A stretch of DNA of 64,000 nt from UBA1723 sp045642085. Lineage in GTDB: Bacteria; Bacteroidota; Bacteroidia; Bacteroidales; Paludibacteraceae. The notes under the pieces were generated by a model that worked only from the letters and a program-made list of their open reading frames with translations, was not told where the DNA came from and made no database searches. Below are positions 17,101-24,716 of this stretch, in pieces. The stretch's first letter is position 1; each line of letters opens with the position of its first letter. Position numbers and translations under genes: made by a program. The stretch lies in NCBI GenBank assembly GCA_045642085.1, contig JAZUIF010000013.1:1-64000 (forward strand), given 5' to 3'.

Positions 17101-17805
17101 CTTTGCTTCTGCCTCCTGTTGCTTCTTAAGCTGCCAGTTTTCACGCTGTTTTTGCTTCTTTTCAAGTTCTCTCTGGCGATACAACTCTCTATCAGCCTTT
17201 TGTTTAGCCACTTTTTCCGCAGCTATTTCTCTTTGACGAGCTTTGCGTTCAGCTTCACGTTCGCGTGCTAGACGCTGACGCTCAGCAACAGCTTCTGCAC
17301 GGCGCTTTTGCTCCTCATGCACCTGTTGCAAACGGATTTCTCTTTCTGCTCGGATTCTTTCTGCTTCAGAAGCATAAACCGGTCCTGCTTCTGCAGCTTT
17401 TCGTTCAGCCTCCTCAGCCTCTTTTCGCTTCTCCTCAGCTTCACGAAGTTCACGTGCTCTCTGGATGCTCTCCATCTGACGTTTGCGTCGAGCCTCCTCT
17501 TCACGTTGCCTTTGCTGTGCTTCTGATTTTTTCTTGTTTTCTTCGGCAATACGGCTTTGCTCTTCAGCTTCACGTTCGGCAGCCTCTCTTTCTGCCTCCG
17601 CAGCCTCTTCTTTCTCTTTTTTCAATCGGCGTTCTTCCGCCTCTTTCTTCTTTCTCTCTTTACGGGATAGTTTTTGCCCTTTTGAAGAGTCGCCTTCATC
17701 TTCCACATTCTCAACACTTTGCACATCATTATCCTGAGCATTCACCAATTGAGGCAAACACCCGAAGCTAAACAGCACACATAGTATGAGTATTATTTTT
17801 TTCAA
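14167..17805 (-). CDS. Large secreted K/E-rich coiled-coil repeat protein
   Basis: I prefer a TTG start at 17805. It is preceded by AGAAGGA at a 5-nt spacing and immediately followed by a signal peptide (KKIILILCVLFSFGCLPQLV, then NAQ). An ATG at 17871 would put 22 polar residues before it. Residues of about 50-430 are almost uninterrupted Arg/Lys/Glu/Ala coiled coil. A globular domain rich in Tyr and Phe follows (KCRYLNEVHYDRDKFKFIYD through VKYYTRNRRKVIEEL, roughly residues 630-790). The C-terminus has four copies of a motif ending LIxRITGR, separated by Pro/Glu linkers and six KKRSKKKKE-like basic blocks. Function is unknown; a periplasmic or surface scaffold is inference. Confidence 0.8.
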   Translation of the reverse strand: MKKIILILCVLFSFGCLPQLVNAQDNDVQSVENVEDEGDSSKGQKLSRKERKKKEAEERRLKKEKEEAAEAEREAAEREAEEQSRIAEENKKKSEAQQRQREEEARRKRQMESIQRARELREAEEKRKEAEEAERKAAEAGPVYASEAERIRAEREIRLQQVHEEQKRRAEAVAERQRLAREREAERKARQREIAAEKVAKQKADRELYRQRELEKKQKQRENWQLKKQQEAEAKANARQKALEAKQKEKEHENARRQAQLEAKQKAQAQRAEQMRRTNEIKSAQREREAKARAEMQQRKREKAEKQRELKVKELERKAQARERERERHAKEMEERAAKREADAARREEMQEKRLIHAEQMAKRREAEELRKIQENEKLKEEEKQALIEKQQQEAIARARKEAEKIMKGKNKVRKAQKKAEAKERKRLEKLEEEELENAELIELAELIASGDSAAIEYANSNKRGKKLPTVILKNEMINGELDPEETIDEPIDEQELQTRRTIEAIIKRKREAAAAALAARDTTQKKETASSSSSPSASYVVETEPDTLGLDSLEEDIDVETLKEYAALDSSLLAQQLAELEEEMRNMEELKEAEKAQKSGKSEDIVAKIKIPKCRYLNEVHYDRDKFKFIYDYDFFMYYWHQRYFYKKRFYNMDDTGRVIAKKVMDLVGNTKYRKVLLNTVVDSVITLLPQYSAIDTLVDSVMTELNLEYLATGEIKILYKKRFQKKIRAKYLPTAEDNKPLGHVKYYTRNRRKVIEELDGAQWDSILMAQSDSVVDEDMMQLSDSLEKLRTAAEASSVVLDSLQKQASRKALLEKIAKANKKRAESAEADSEDDEEQTESKSKRRFFKKKDDANPEDSPEDEDSEVKDKKKKKKGEETPPDDALTEEEIQRRKDEEERQALIDRITGRASRPKDDDAIEAEAAVAAAAVSEEVASEVKENRRSRKKKEAVAEETPSIAAEETPSEPQESKRSRKKKEVVEEETAPSQVEETPSEPQEKKRSKKKKEESVEETPTPEPTPTPAAPRAETDEERKAREQQELINRITGRAPKAQPAQETPAKVEEPTPEPQEKKRSKKKEVVEEASAPVAEEPKEKPKKKKEKVVEEAPAPTPAPTPHEETEEERKKREQDELIRRITGRAPKPQVVEETPAKVEEEAPAEPKEKKRSKKKKEEVAQEEEAPAAEAPHEETEEERKKREQQELIDRITGRKK

Positions 17806-18180
17806 AACTATCCTTCTATTTTCTATGATATCGTGCACACAATCTTCATGCAAGTTATCACTAAACTGCAAATATAAACAAATTCATATAAAATTGAAAC
17901 AATTAGTTAAGAATTAACGAAAACGAAATTGTTGGCGCGGGCCCGAACGTAGGCAATCGTACCGCACAAATTCAGGCAACGGCACATACAAGCAACAATG
18001 CAGACATGGAAATCAGAACGGGGTCATAATGATTTTCTAAAATTTGTCGGAAAAATTTATTTTCATACACATTTATTTATATTTTTGTGAAAATAATTAA
18101 TTTGAATTGACTTAACAGATTATGTTTAATAAATAAACAAACAGAAATTTATTATTCTAACAAACATAATAGATGTTTAG
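17806..18180. other. Intergenic region without recognised gene
   Basis: About 375 bases between the coiled-coil gene and the metzincin fragment. The middle is GC-rich (GGCGCGGGCCCGAACG near 17935) and the last 130 bases are very AT-rich. A TATTTTTG box lies at 18080-18087 without a matching TTG at the right distance. No open frame resembling the missing N-terminus of the protease is visible. Confidence 0.5.
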
Positions 18181-18597
18181 TCAGTCTACTTTTTTAGCGA
18201 TTCATTTTATTCCGACTCAAGAAAAACTATACTTAATTCTTATTCTGTCTATAGGAAATTTTTGAAGTTCTTAAAATCTTTAGTTCCCAATGAATATGAT
18301 GACCGCAGATGGATAAAAATTTTCCTTATTCCTGATAGTGACACAAGAGTTAACGGATTTTCATATGGCCAAGATAAAATAGTTGTCTTATATAAAGGAT
18401 GCACATTCGCAACACCAACTCATGAAATAGGACATGCTCTTGGACTTCCTCATACATTTACAGGTTGCACATCATCAGCAAAATACACATATGATTTTGC
18501 AACAACAGACAATATAATGGACTATTCCCATTTAAAAGAAATCGATAGGCATTCCTTTTTTCATTGGCAGTGGCAATCAATGAATAGATTGTTGTAA
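18181..18597 (+). pseudogene. Truncated metzincin-type zinc metalloprotease
   Basis: The frame carries a full metzincin zinc site, HEIGHALGLPH, with the three His and the catalytic Glu, followed by a Met-turn NIMDYSH 20 residues later, so the catalytic core is intact. The frame is open from 18181 after a TAG stop at 18178, but there is no in-frame ATG. The first possible start is a TTG at 18262, which would give only 111 aa, and no signal peptide can be made. Full family members are longer, with an N-terminal sheet and usually an export signal. I therefore read this as the 3' remnant of a secreted protease gene, although a very short TTG-initiated protein cannot be excluded. Confidence 0.55.
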
Positions 18598-18608
18598 AAC
18601 ATGATTTT

Positions 18609-19430
18609 ATGAGAAAAATATATTTTTATCTTTTGGTTATTTCTTTAACGTCGTGCGTTCACGTCGAGAAAGATAAAAGCTCAAACGAAAAATTTGAGAA
18701 AAGAGATAATCAAATACAAAATATTAACAGAATTAGTGATGTTGTTATGAAGAAAGAGAAAACAGATATTAGGAAAAAATACAAAGAAGAAGATGGTTGG
18801 CTAAAAGAGTCTTTAAGAGAAGATAATTGGTGCGAGGTGCTGACTGATAGTTATGAATTTTACTATGCCCCATCAGATTATTTTTATTGTAAAGATTTAA
18901 GATTTCATGATAACGGCATACTTAGTAGCTATACCAAATACATTTTCAAATATATTATAATTGGCATCTCCAAAGACTATGACAAAGAAGGTTGGCTGAT
19001 TGAAGAAAAAAACTGGGATAATAGTTACGCCAATTTTAAAATCAAGCCCGAAAATTTGGTTTTTTTCTTAGAAAAAGAGGGTTGGTACAATAGAGAAACA
19101 GGGGAGACTTTCACTCTAATGAAAAAAGATAAAAGTGGAGAATTCACATATTCTTTGTTTGATAGAATAACAGGTGATCTAATTGAAAATAAAGACACTC
19201 TAGAAGATCCAATTTGGAACATAGAAATCCATATGGAACCAGGATTTTATGTCCCTAATTCAATTATTGACAAATATGGTATAAAAGATAAGGCTGGAAA
19301 CATAAAATTTAAATGTTTAGACAATAGTGAGTTCTCCGAATTTTCTGGGAATGGTAATTTCTATTACAGAATAAATGCCTATACAGGCGAAGTAGAATTT
19401 TCATGGGAAAATAATTATAAGTTAGAATAA
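18609..19430 (+). CDS. Hypothetical lipoprotein
   Basis: The 273-aa product has a lipoprotein signal MRKIYFYLLVISLTSCVHVE with acylation at Cys16. The mature protein is highly charged and aromatic, with short repeats of the form KEEDGWLKESLRED and DKEGWLIEEKNWDN, and a C-terminal part resembling beta-hairpin meander (YRINAYTGEVEFSWENNYKL). No known domain is recognised. It lies 11 nt after the protease fragment on the same strand, so the two were probably an operon. The AT-rich composition resembles the fragment and differs from flanking housekeeping genes, hinting at a shared accessory origin. Confidence 0.7.
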   Translation: MRKIYFYLLVISLTSCVHVEKDKSSNEKFEKRDNQIQNINRISDVVMKKEKTDIRKKYKEEDGWLKESLREDNWCEVLTDSYEFYYAPSDYFYCKDLRFHDNGILSSYTKYIFKYIIIGISKDYDKEGWLIEEKNWDNSYANFKIKPENLVFFLEKEGWYNRETGETFTLMKKDKSGEFTYSLFDRITGDLIENKDTLEDPIWNIEIHMEPGFYVPNSIIDKYGIKDKAGNIKFKCLDNSEFSEFSGNGNFYYRINAYTGEVEFSWENNYKLE

Positions 19431-19526
19431 TTAAAAAACGCCTTAAATGATTCACAAATTGGAGCATTTATGCTCATTGATATAAAGTGACGTTTGTCGA
19501 AACACGATACTGACAAAACAATAAAA

Positions 19527-19556
19527 AGCCGCCCAACGCATTGCGTTGAGCGGCTA
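19527..19556 (-). terminator. Terminator of the His/Cys-rich lipoprotein gene
   Basis: On the minus strand a GC-rich hairpin (AGCCGCTCAACGC pairing with GCGTTGGGCGGCT) is followed by TTTTTATTG. It lies 23 nt past the stop codon. Confidence 0.8.
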
Positions 19557-19578
19557 ATATTACATACAAGAAGAAAAA

Positions 19579-20112
19579 TTACTTTCCTTCTGGTCTTGGT
19601 CCACCTGGCTGACCGTGATGTCCTGGACCACCTGGGTGACCACCGTGACGCATTCCCTTCTTATGGAATGGCATGTGATTTCTCTGGTCTAGAAGCTGTT
19701 TCTGCTCTTCGATTGATAGTTTGTCGAAGTTAGCCCACTTCTCATCAATCTCTGCTTTCTTCGCCTTTCTAGCAGCCTCGATTGAATCTATAGCAGCTTT
19801 TCTCTCTGCGATTAGTTCTTTCTGCTCCTCTACAGTTAAGCTATCGAAATTCATCCACTTTCCAATCTTCTCTGCCATCTCAGGATTCATATGATGACGT
19901 GGACCATGATGTCCCTCCATTGGACCACCTGGATGTCCTTCGTGATGACGTGGACCATCTCCATGATGTCCGTGGTGACGTGGACCTTCTCCCTTGTCAC
20001 ACTTCTGCTCGCACTGAGCCCCCTCCTGATTACATTTACACTTGCAGTTACAGCAAGATGTTGCCAACAGCATGCTTGCTGCCACAGCAACAATAGCAAA
20101 TACTTTCTTCAT
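19579..20112 (-). CDS. His- and Cys-rich lipoprotein, possible metal-binding protein
   Basis: The 177-aa protein begins MKKVFAIVAVAASMLLATSC, a lipoprotein signal. The acylated Cys starts a dense cluster CCNCKCKCNQEGAQCEQKC. Next come about 35 residues of His/Gly/Pro repeats (GPRHHGHHGDGPRHHEGH), then two related helical units WMNFDSLTVEEQKELIAERK and WANFDKLSIEEQKQLLDQR. The tail returns to GHPGGPGHHGQPGG. Clustered Cys and His strongly suggest metal binding (Ni, Cu, Zn or Co); which metal cannot be told. The helical pair is reminiscent of periplasmic CpxP/Spy-like helical proteins, but homology is not established. The gene has its own terminator and is divergent from the kinase gene. Confidence 0.75.
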   Translation of the reverse strand: MKKVFAIVAVAASMLLATSCCNCKCKCNQEGAQCEQKCDKGEGPRHHGHHGDGPRHHEGHPGGPMEGHHGPRHHMNPEMAEKIGKWMNFDSLTVEEQKELIAERKAAIDSIEAARKAKKAEIDEKWANFDKLSIEEQKQLLDQRNHMPFHKKGMRHGGHPGGPGHHGQPGGPRPEGK

Positions 20113-20214
20113 ATTCGTTCATTTTTGTGTAAAACTTCGAATGCAATTTTACAGAAAAAAAACAATTAAAATGCTAATAAATTCTCCCTTTTAACTTTTT
20201 TTAAGATTTTTTCA

Positions 20215-20222
20215 TATCTTTG
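20215..20222 (+). promoter_or_regulatory. Candidate -7 box for the glycerate-kinase-like gene
   Basis: TATCTTTG matches TAnnTTTG and lies 56 nt before the ATG. The -33 position holds TTAAC, not TTG, so support is partial. Confidence 0.4.
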
Positions 20223-20277
20223 TGCAAATCGAATAAGGGCGATATAAGGGCAATGTTGAATCAAATTTGTGAAGACT

Positions 20278-21156
20278 ATGGACCAATTATACTCATCATT
20301 TTCAGAAAAACTTGAACAATTGATGCTTAGCCAGGAATTAATGGATGATCTTCCAAGAATCTATATTCCGTTGGCAAATATCATCAATGTTGGTTTTGGT
20401 TCCCGTATGCAAGTGATCGGCGTCAACGGTGCGCAAGGTGCAGGGAAAAGTACATTCTGTGAACTTCTCAAGTTGGTACTTGAAGAGAAATTCGGTAAAA
20501 GAGTGGCGTCTTGGAGCATCGACGACCTTTATTTAAGCAGAAAGGAGCGTACTCGACTTTCCAAAGAGGTGCATCCTTTGCTGATGACACGTGGAGTGCC
20601 CGGCACTCATGATGTGAAACTTGGTCTGGAGATCATAAATTCCCTACGCAACGCTAATGAAAACACTGTGACGATGATTCCTCGTTTCAACAAGGCCATC
20701 GACGATATCTACCCAGAGTCTCAATGGACTAAGTTTGTTGGCAAACCAGATGTCGTCTTGTTCGACGGTTGGTGTATGGACGCAACTGCCCAAGAGGATT
20801 CTGAACTAGCGGCTCCTGTCAATGAGTTGGAAGCCAACGAAGATAAAGACTGCACTTGGCGTCATTATGTCAATGATCAGTTGAAAACGGATTATAAAAA
20901 ATTGTTCGACACAATCAACTTCTTGGTAATGTTGCAGGTCCCTTCATACGACAAAGTATTCGAATGGAGAAACCTTCAGGAAGAGAAACTAAGAATAGCA
21001 AGCAAAGGCAAAGAGGCCACTCACATAATGTCTCCCGATCAGGTAAGACGCTTCATTGCCCACTACGAACGTATAACTCGTCATATCCTTGCTGAGATGC
21101 CAGAGCGCGCGGACATGCTCTTCAAGGTAAATGACAATCATAGACTTTACATTTAA
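20278..21156 (+). CDS. P-loop kinase, D-glycerate 3-kinase-like
   Basis: The ATG at 20278 is chosen over a GTG three codons earlier. The 292-aa protein has a Walker A loop GAQGAGKST near residue 50, a SIDDLYLSRKERTRL segment and the VHPLLMTRGVPGTHD block. That block is diagnostic for the D-glycerate 3-kinase/phosphoribulokinase-like family found in plants and some bacteria. DVVLFDGWCMD follows near residue 160. The expected reaction is glycerate plus ATP to 3-phosphoglycerate, but the substrate has not been shown for Bacteroidetes members. The downstream glycosyltransferase starts 52 nt later on the same strand. Confidence 0.8.
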   Translation: MDQLYSSFSEKLEQLMLSQELMDDLPRIYIPLANIINVGFGSRMQVIGVNGAQGAGKSTFCELLKLVLEEKFGKRVASWSIDDLYLSRKERTRLSKEVHPLLMTRGVPGTHDVKLGLEIINSLRNANENTVTMIPRFNKAIDDIYPESQWTKFVGKPDVVLFDGWCMDATAQEDSELAAPVNELEANEDKDCTWRHYVNDQLKTDYKKLFDTINFLVMLQVPSYDKVFEWRNLQEEKLRIASKGKEATHIMSPDQVRRFIAHYERITRHILAEMPERADMLFKVNDNHRLYI

Positions 21157-21208
21157 TTTTTAATCAGGAAAGGCGTTGGTGCAACGTCTAACATATCGAT
21201 TTTACATA

Positions 21209-22147
21209 ATGTTGAAACAGAATGTGTCGGTCGTGATACCGATGATTAATGAGGACAAAAACATTGAAAAAGTGATTGACGCAGCAATCGTCTCTTTGGA
21301 AAACTCATCTCTGGTTCAAGAAAAAGAAATCGTTGTTGTAGGTAGAGATGCACTAAGTGAACAGATAGAAAGGATACGTGCGAATTACGATAATCTGCAA
21401 ATATTTATAAGCAATTCGCGTGCCTCATATACGGAAGTTGCAAATAAAGGATTATTCAAAGCGACAGGTGACATTATTGTGCTGTTGACAGAAGATACCT
21501 TGCTTCCATCTGACTATTTTGATGTGGTGATTCCACAGTTTGAGAAGAACAATATGTTTGCTGCAGGAGTGGTGGCAAGATACCCGAAAAGTGGGGAGTC
21601 GACACAGTGCTACGAGCCAATATTCTCCCAACGTCATATTGACTATAAGACATGCACATCACCATCTTCTGATTATACACTGACATTAGACAGAAGCAAC
21701 GTCGCATTTTCCAGAGATAAGATTCTACAGCTTGGAGGATTTAATCTTTTGTTCGCGCCAGACAATAGCGGAGACATCGATCTGTTCTTACGAGCATGGC
21801 TGCTTTGCTGGAAGACATGTTTCCTGACTAGCACACACTGCGATCTGCTCAATCCAGTGAAGAGTCCTCTTTTGAGAGGAGAAACAAATAAATCAAGAAT
21901 AGAAAAAGAGTATAATGACATTCTGCTGCGACGTCTATTTCTTCCAAGCAGACAGCAGCCACTATTGATGATACATAACTTATTGTTGTTCATCATGTCG
22001 TTGGTGATACCTCTTGACATTTTCTCTCCGACAAGAATGGCAGGAATAAAGTTCATCAACAACGTAAAAAAGATCATCTCGTCGAAAAGATGGAGATACT
22101 CCTCATTCGACATTGATCTGCAAATGTTAAAACAGAGATATTTCTAA
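21209..22147 (+). CDS. Family 2 glycosyltransferase
   Basis: Starting at the ATG at 21209 (a TTG at 21176 is less likely), the 312-aa protein shows the GT-A fold opening VSVVIPMINEDKNIEKVIDA. It has the family segment SRASYTEVANKGLFKATGDI near residue 80 and a TEDTLLPSDYF block where GT2 enzymes carry the DxD metal site, here in the variant form TED. A mid-protein hydrophobic stretch LLLFIMSLVIPLDIF lies near residue 270, so it may be membrane-associated. The donor and acceptor sugars are unknown. No other polysaccharide genes surround it, which is unusual for GT2 enzymes. Confidence 0.8.
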   Translation: MLKQNVSVVIPMINEDKNIEKVIDAAIVSLENSSLVQEKEIVVVGRDALSEQIERIRANYDNLQIFISNSRASYTEVANKGLFKATGDIIVLLTEDTLLPSDYFDVVIPQFEKNNMFAAGVVARYPKSGESTQCYEPIFSQRHIDYKTCTSPSSDYTLTLDRSNVAFSRDKILQLGGFNLLFAPDNSGDIDLFLRAWLLCWKTCFLTSTHCDLLNPVKSPLLRGETNKSRIEKEYNDILLRRLFLPSRQQPLLMIHNLLLFIMSLVIPLDIFSPTRMAGIKFINNVKKIISSKRWRYSSFDIDLQMLKQRYF

Positions 22148-22231
22148 AAATTCCAAAATAAAGACGTTAAATACGTTTTATTGAAAAAAAGTACATATAT
22201 TTATCAAAATTTGAATTAAAACTTAATAACC

Positions 22232-23290
22232 ATGAAAAGAAACATAACAACTTTAGGAATTTGCGGAGTGATGGCGACATCGCTTTTAGCAGGCTGTTCC
22301 GGAGGTGCTCAGCGAGTTGAAGCAGTTGATATCGATCTTCCACAGATTTCAGGAATGAAATCTGAGTTTGTCCCTGCGGGTGGAGAGGCTGTGATTTATG
22401 GTTCGGGGCTATCCGGTGCAAAAGTGTATTTTGACACTCAATTCTATAATGATTCTGTACAAGCAGATGTAATTTCTTCAACTGACGACAAGATTGTTGT
22501 AAGAGTGCCAGACAAAGCATGGACAGGAAAGATCAAAGTTAAAAACCTTGCTGGTGTATCTTCTTCTAGTTTCATGTTTAGAGACAACCGTAACATCATC
22601 ATGGACTTTGATTTACGCCACCAGACATGGGGAGGAATCATGCCATACGACGAAAACGGGAATATGGTACAGGGACGTTTCGACAACAACACTATAGTGC
22701 CATATATCGGCAAACTTGACGAAGGATGTTCCGGTAAGTTCGGTCTTCTACACGGCAAATACCTTGCAAATCAACCTTATACATACGTTAACGACCTATG
22801 GTTCCAGTACATGAGTGGAGCTGACGAAGGTGGTCGTGGAGAAATATCATTGGCTGGTTTGCTTTTCTACAATTACAACATCGAAGATCTAGTGTTGAAA
22901 TTTGAATGTAATATTCCCAAAGAGGCTGCATACAAAGGCATTACAACTGAGTTTATCGCAGGTTACAAATCAGAAACCGACAAGATTGGACGTAACATCT
23001 CTCCTATCTGTCGTTGGGAGCCTTACAAAACAGACAAGAACTACTCTGTAGCCGGTCAGAATGCAGGCAAAGATTTGTCGAACGGATTCTATACTGATGG
23101 TTGGGAGACTGTCACTATTCCATTGACAGCGTTCAACTATGTCTACAATGATGAAAATCCAAAAGAGGATTTGAAAATTGATCTAAATAAGGCCATCAAC
23201 TTCTCTATTGTAGTCTTCGGAAAACCTGAGAAAGACACTGACGTGATGATCTCATTCGACAATTTCCGTATCGTACCAAAGGCTGAATAA
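22232..23290 (+). CDS. Surface glycan-binding lipoprotein (SGBP/IPT-fold type)
   Basis: The 352-aa protein has a lipoprotein signal ending LLAGCSGG. An IPT/TIG-like Ig domain follows (about residues 35-120: ISGMKSEFVPAGGEAVIYGS, VVRVPDKAWTGKIKVKNLAG). Next comes a beta-rich C-terminal region with WGGIMPYDENGNMV and aromatic residues, of the kind seen in surface glycan-binding proteins from polysaccharide-utilisation loci. It is probably displayed on the outer membrane to capture a glycan. No SusC/SusD pair or glycoside hydrolase adjoins it, so it is an orphan. Binding specificity cannot be predicted. It ends at a strong terminator. Confidence 0.75.
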   Translation: MKRNITTLGICGVMATSLLAGCSGGAQRVEAVDIDLPQISGMKSEFVPAGGEAVIYGSGLSGAKVYFDTQFYNDSVQADVISSTDDKIVVRVPDKAWTGKIKVKNLAGVSSSSFMFRDNRNIIMDFDLRHQTWGGIMPYDENGNMVQGRFDNNTIVPYIGKLDEGCSGKFGLLHGKYLANQPYTYVNDLWFQYMSGADEGGRGEISLAGLLFYNYNIEDLVLKFECNIPKEAAYKGITTEFIAGYKSETDKIGRNISPICRWEPYKTDKNYSVAGQNAGKDLSNGFYTDGWETVTIPLTAFNYVYNDENPKEDLKIDLNKAINFSIVVFGKPEKDTDVMISFDNFRIVPKAE

Positions 23291-23310
23291 AAAAGAAAAT
23301 CACACAATCA

Positions 23311-23347
23311 ACAATAGGCAGGCATCAAACACCTGCCTATTGTTTTA
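23311..23347 (+). terminator. Terminator of the glycan-binding lipoprotein gene
   Basis: ACAATAGGCAGG pairs with CCTGCCTATTGT around a 9-nt loop and is followed by TTTTATAT. It lies 20 nt after the stop. Confidence 0.85.
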
Positions 23348-23565
23348 TATATTAAAAGGGTTTACATATACGATTCATGACACCATAGTTCCAGACTCAA
23401 TCCATGAGTCGAATCCAAGAATACATGATTCTATCTATGGCGACAATCCAGAATCAAAAACGAAGACAATCCATCAAAATTTGTTAATTTTGCAATACAA
23501 ATGATAGAGACAGAGTATGCTCCATCTTTGCATTGTATTGAGAGAAATTAAACAATTACATAAAG

Positions 23566-24639
23566 ATGAATAAGATCGTTTACGTAGCGATAGTGTCGGT
23601 TCTCGCACTTTCGTTATTGTTGGGATTTGCCGTAAGACAATTCGGCCTGGATTTAGGTGCATTATCATGGATCGCGACATGGGTATCGTCGCCAATAGCT
23701 CTTTTATTTGGAATCATTTTCGCTTTGACTTTTGGAGCGACCTACTCTGACTTCACCAAACTGATGTCGAAGAAGATGCTTCAATACTCGGTGATCGGAC
23801 TTGGATTTGGAATGAATGTCAACCAAGCCATCGCATCAGGTAGAGAAGGAATGCTTTTCACAATCGTCAGTGTATTCGGCACACTTGCCATCGGTTATCT
23901 GATCGGAAGAAAGATTCTAAAGGTTGATTCTCAGACAAGTTACTTAATCTCATCTGGAACCGCCATTTGTGGAGGATCGGCGATTGCAGCAGTTGGTCCG
24001 ACAATCAAAGCCAAATCAGAATCTATGACAGTGGCGCTTGGCGTAGTGTTTATCCTTAACGCAGTGGCGCTTTTCATCTTCCCTGTCATCGGTGATTTCA
24101 TCGGAATGAGCATGAAGCAATTCGGAATGTGGGCGGCCATAGCCATCCACGACACAAGTTCAGTGGTGGGAGCAGGATCCGCCTACGACCAAGCACATGT
24201 ACAGTTGATGACAGAGCAAGGAGTTTCTGCATTGGAAGTTGCAACTACTATTAAACTGACTCGTGCATTATGGATTGTTGGATTAGTTTTAGTCACTCCA
24301 ATCTTTTTCCGTGGAGAAAATGAAGGAGATGCGAAAAAGCCATGGTATAAGGCCATTCCTACGTTTATTATCTGGTTTGTGATAGCAATCCTCGTCAACA
24401 CATATATTCTCTCAAATAGCGGCCTTATTGGAGAAAATGCGGCAAAGATTGGGACATCATTCAGCAGTGCAGTCAACTTGTTGGCAAAACAGTTGATCAC
24501 GCTATCCCTATTCTTCATCGGTGCAGGTTTGACAAAGAAGACATTGCAATCTGTTGGAGTACGTCCGTTGATTCAGGGACTCGCATTGTGGTTGGTTATC
24601 AGCGTCGTCTCATTGGGATATATCCTTTGGATTGCGTAA
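23566..24639 (+). CDS. YeiH/UPF0324-family membrane transporter
   Basis: The 357-aa protein has about ten hydrophobic helices and the signature of the YeiH family (putative sulfate exporters): LLGFAVRQFGLDLG at the start, a YSVIGLGFGMNVNQAIASG block, SSGTAICGGSAIAAVGPTIK near residue 130, and AIAIHDTSSVVGAGSAYDQA near 190. The C-terminus SLFFIGAGLTKKTLQSVGVR is also typical. It is an inner-membrane protein, and the transported anion is uncertain. A TAATTTTG box at 23485-23492 could be its -7 element. A perfect terminator follows 27 nt after the stop. Confidence 0.9.
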   Translation: MNKIVYVAIVSVLALSLLLGFAVRQFGLDLGALSWIATWVSSPIALLFGIIFALTFGATYSDFTKLMSKKMLQYSVIGLGFGMNVNQAIASGREGMLFTIVSVFGTLAIGYLIGRKILKVDSQTSYLISSGTAICGGSAIAAVGPTIKAKSESMTVALGVVFILNAVALFIFPVIGDFIGMSMKQFGMWAAIAIHDTSSVVGAGSAYDQAHVQLMTEQGVSALEVATTIKLTRALWIVGLVLVTPIFFRGENEGDAKKPWYKAIPTFIIWFVIAILVNTYILSNSGLIGENAAKIGTSFSSAVNLLAKQLITLSLFFIGAGLTKKTLQSVGVRPLIQGLALWLVISVVSLGYILWIA

Positions 24640-24666
24640 TACAAAGACAAAGACAAAAACGAAAAC

Positions 24667-24700
24667 AAAAGAGCCGCATTTCTGTGGCTCTTTTGTTTTT
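24667..24700 (+). terminator. Terminator of the YeiH-family gene
   Basis: AAAAGAGCCGCA pairs with TGTGGCTCTTTT around TTTC and is followed by GTTTTT. The A-rich left side means it could also serve the convergent gene at 24717. Confidence 0.85.
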
Positions 24701-24716
24701 AAGATAGAGAGAAACA

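Noticed and set aside
14452..17771. Several plus-strand frames of 84-200 codons opposite the coiled-coil gene
   Set aside because: Ser/Leu/Phe-rich antisense images of Lys/Glu-rich codons. The minus-strand frame is continuous and has a signal peptide.
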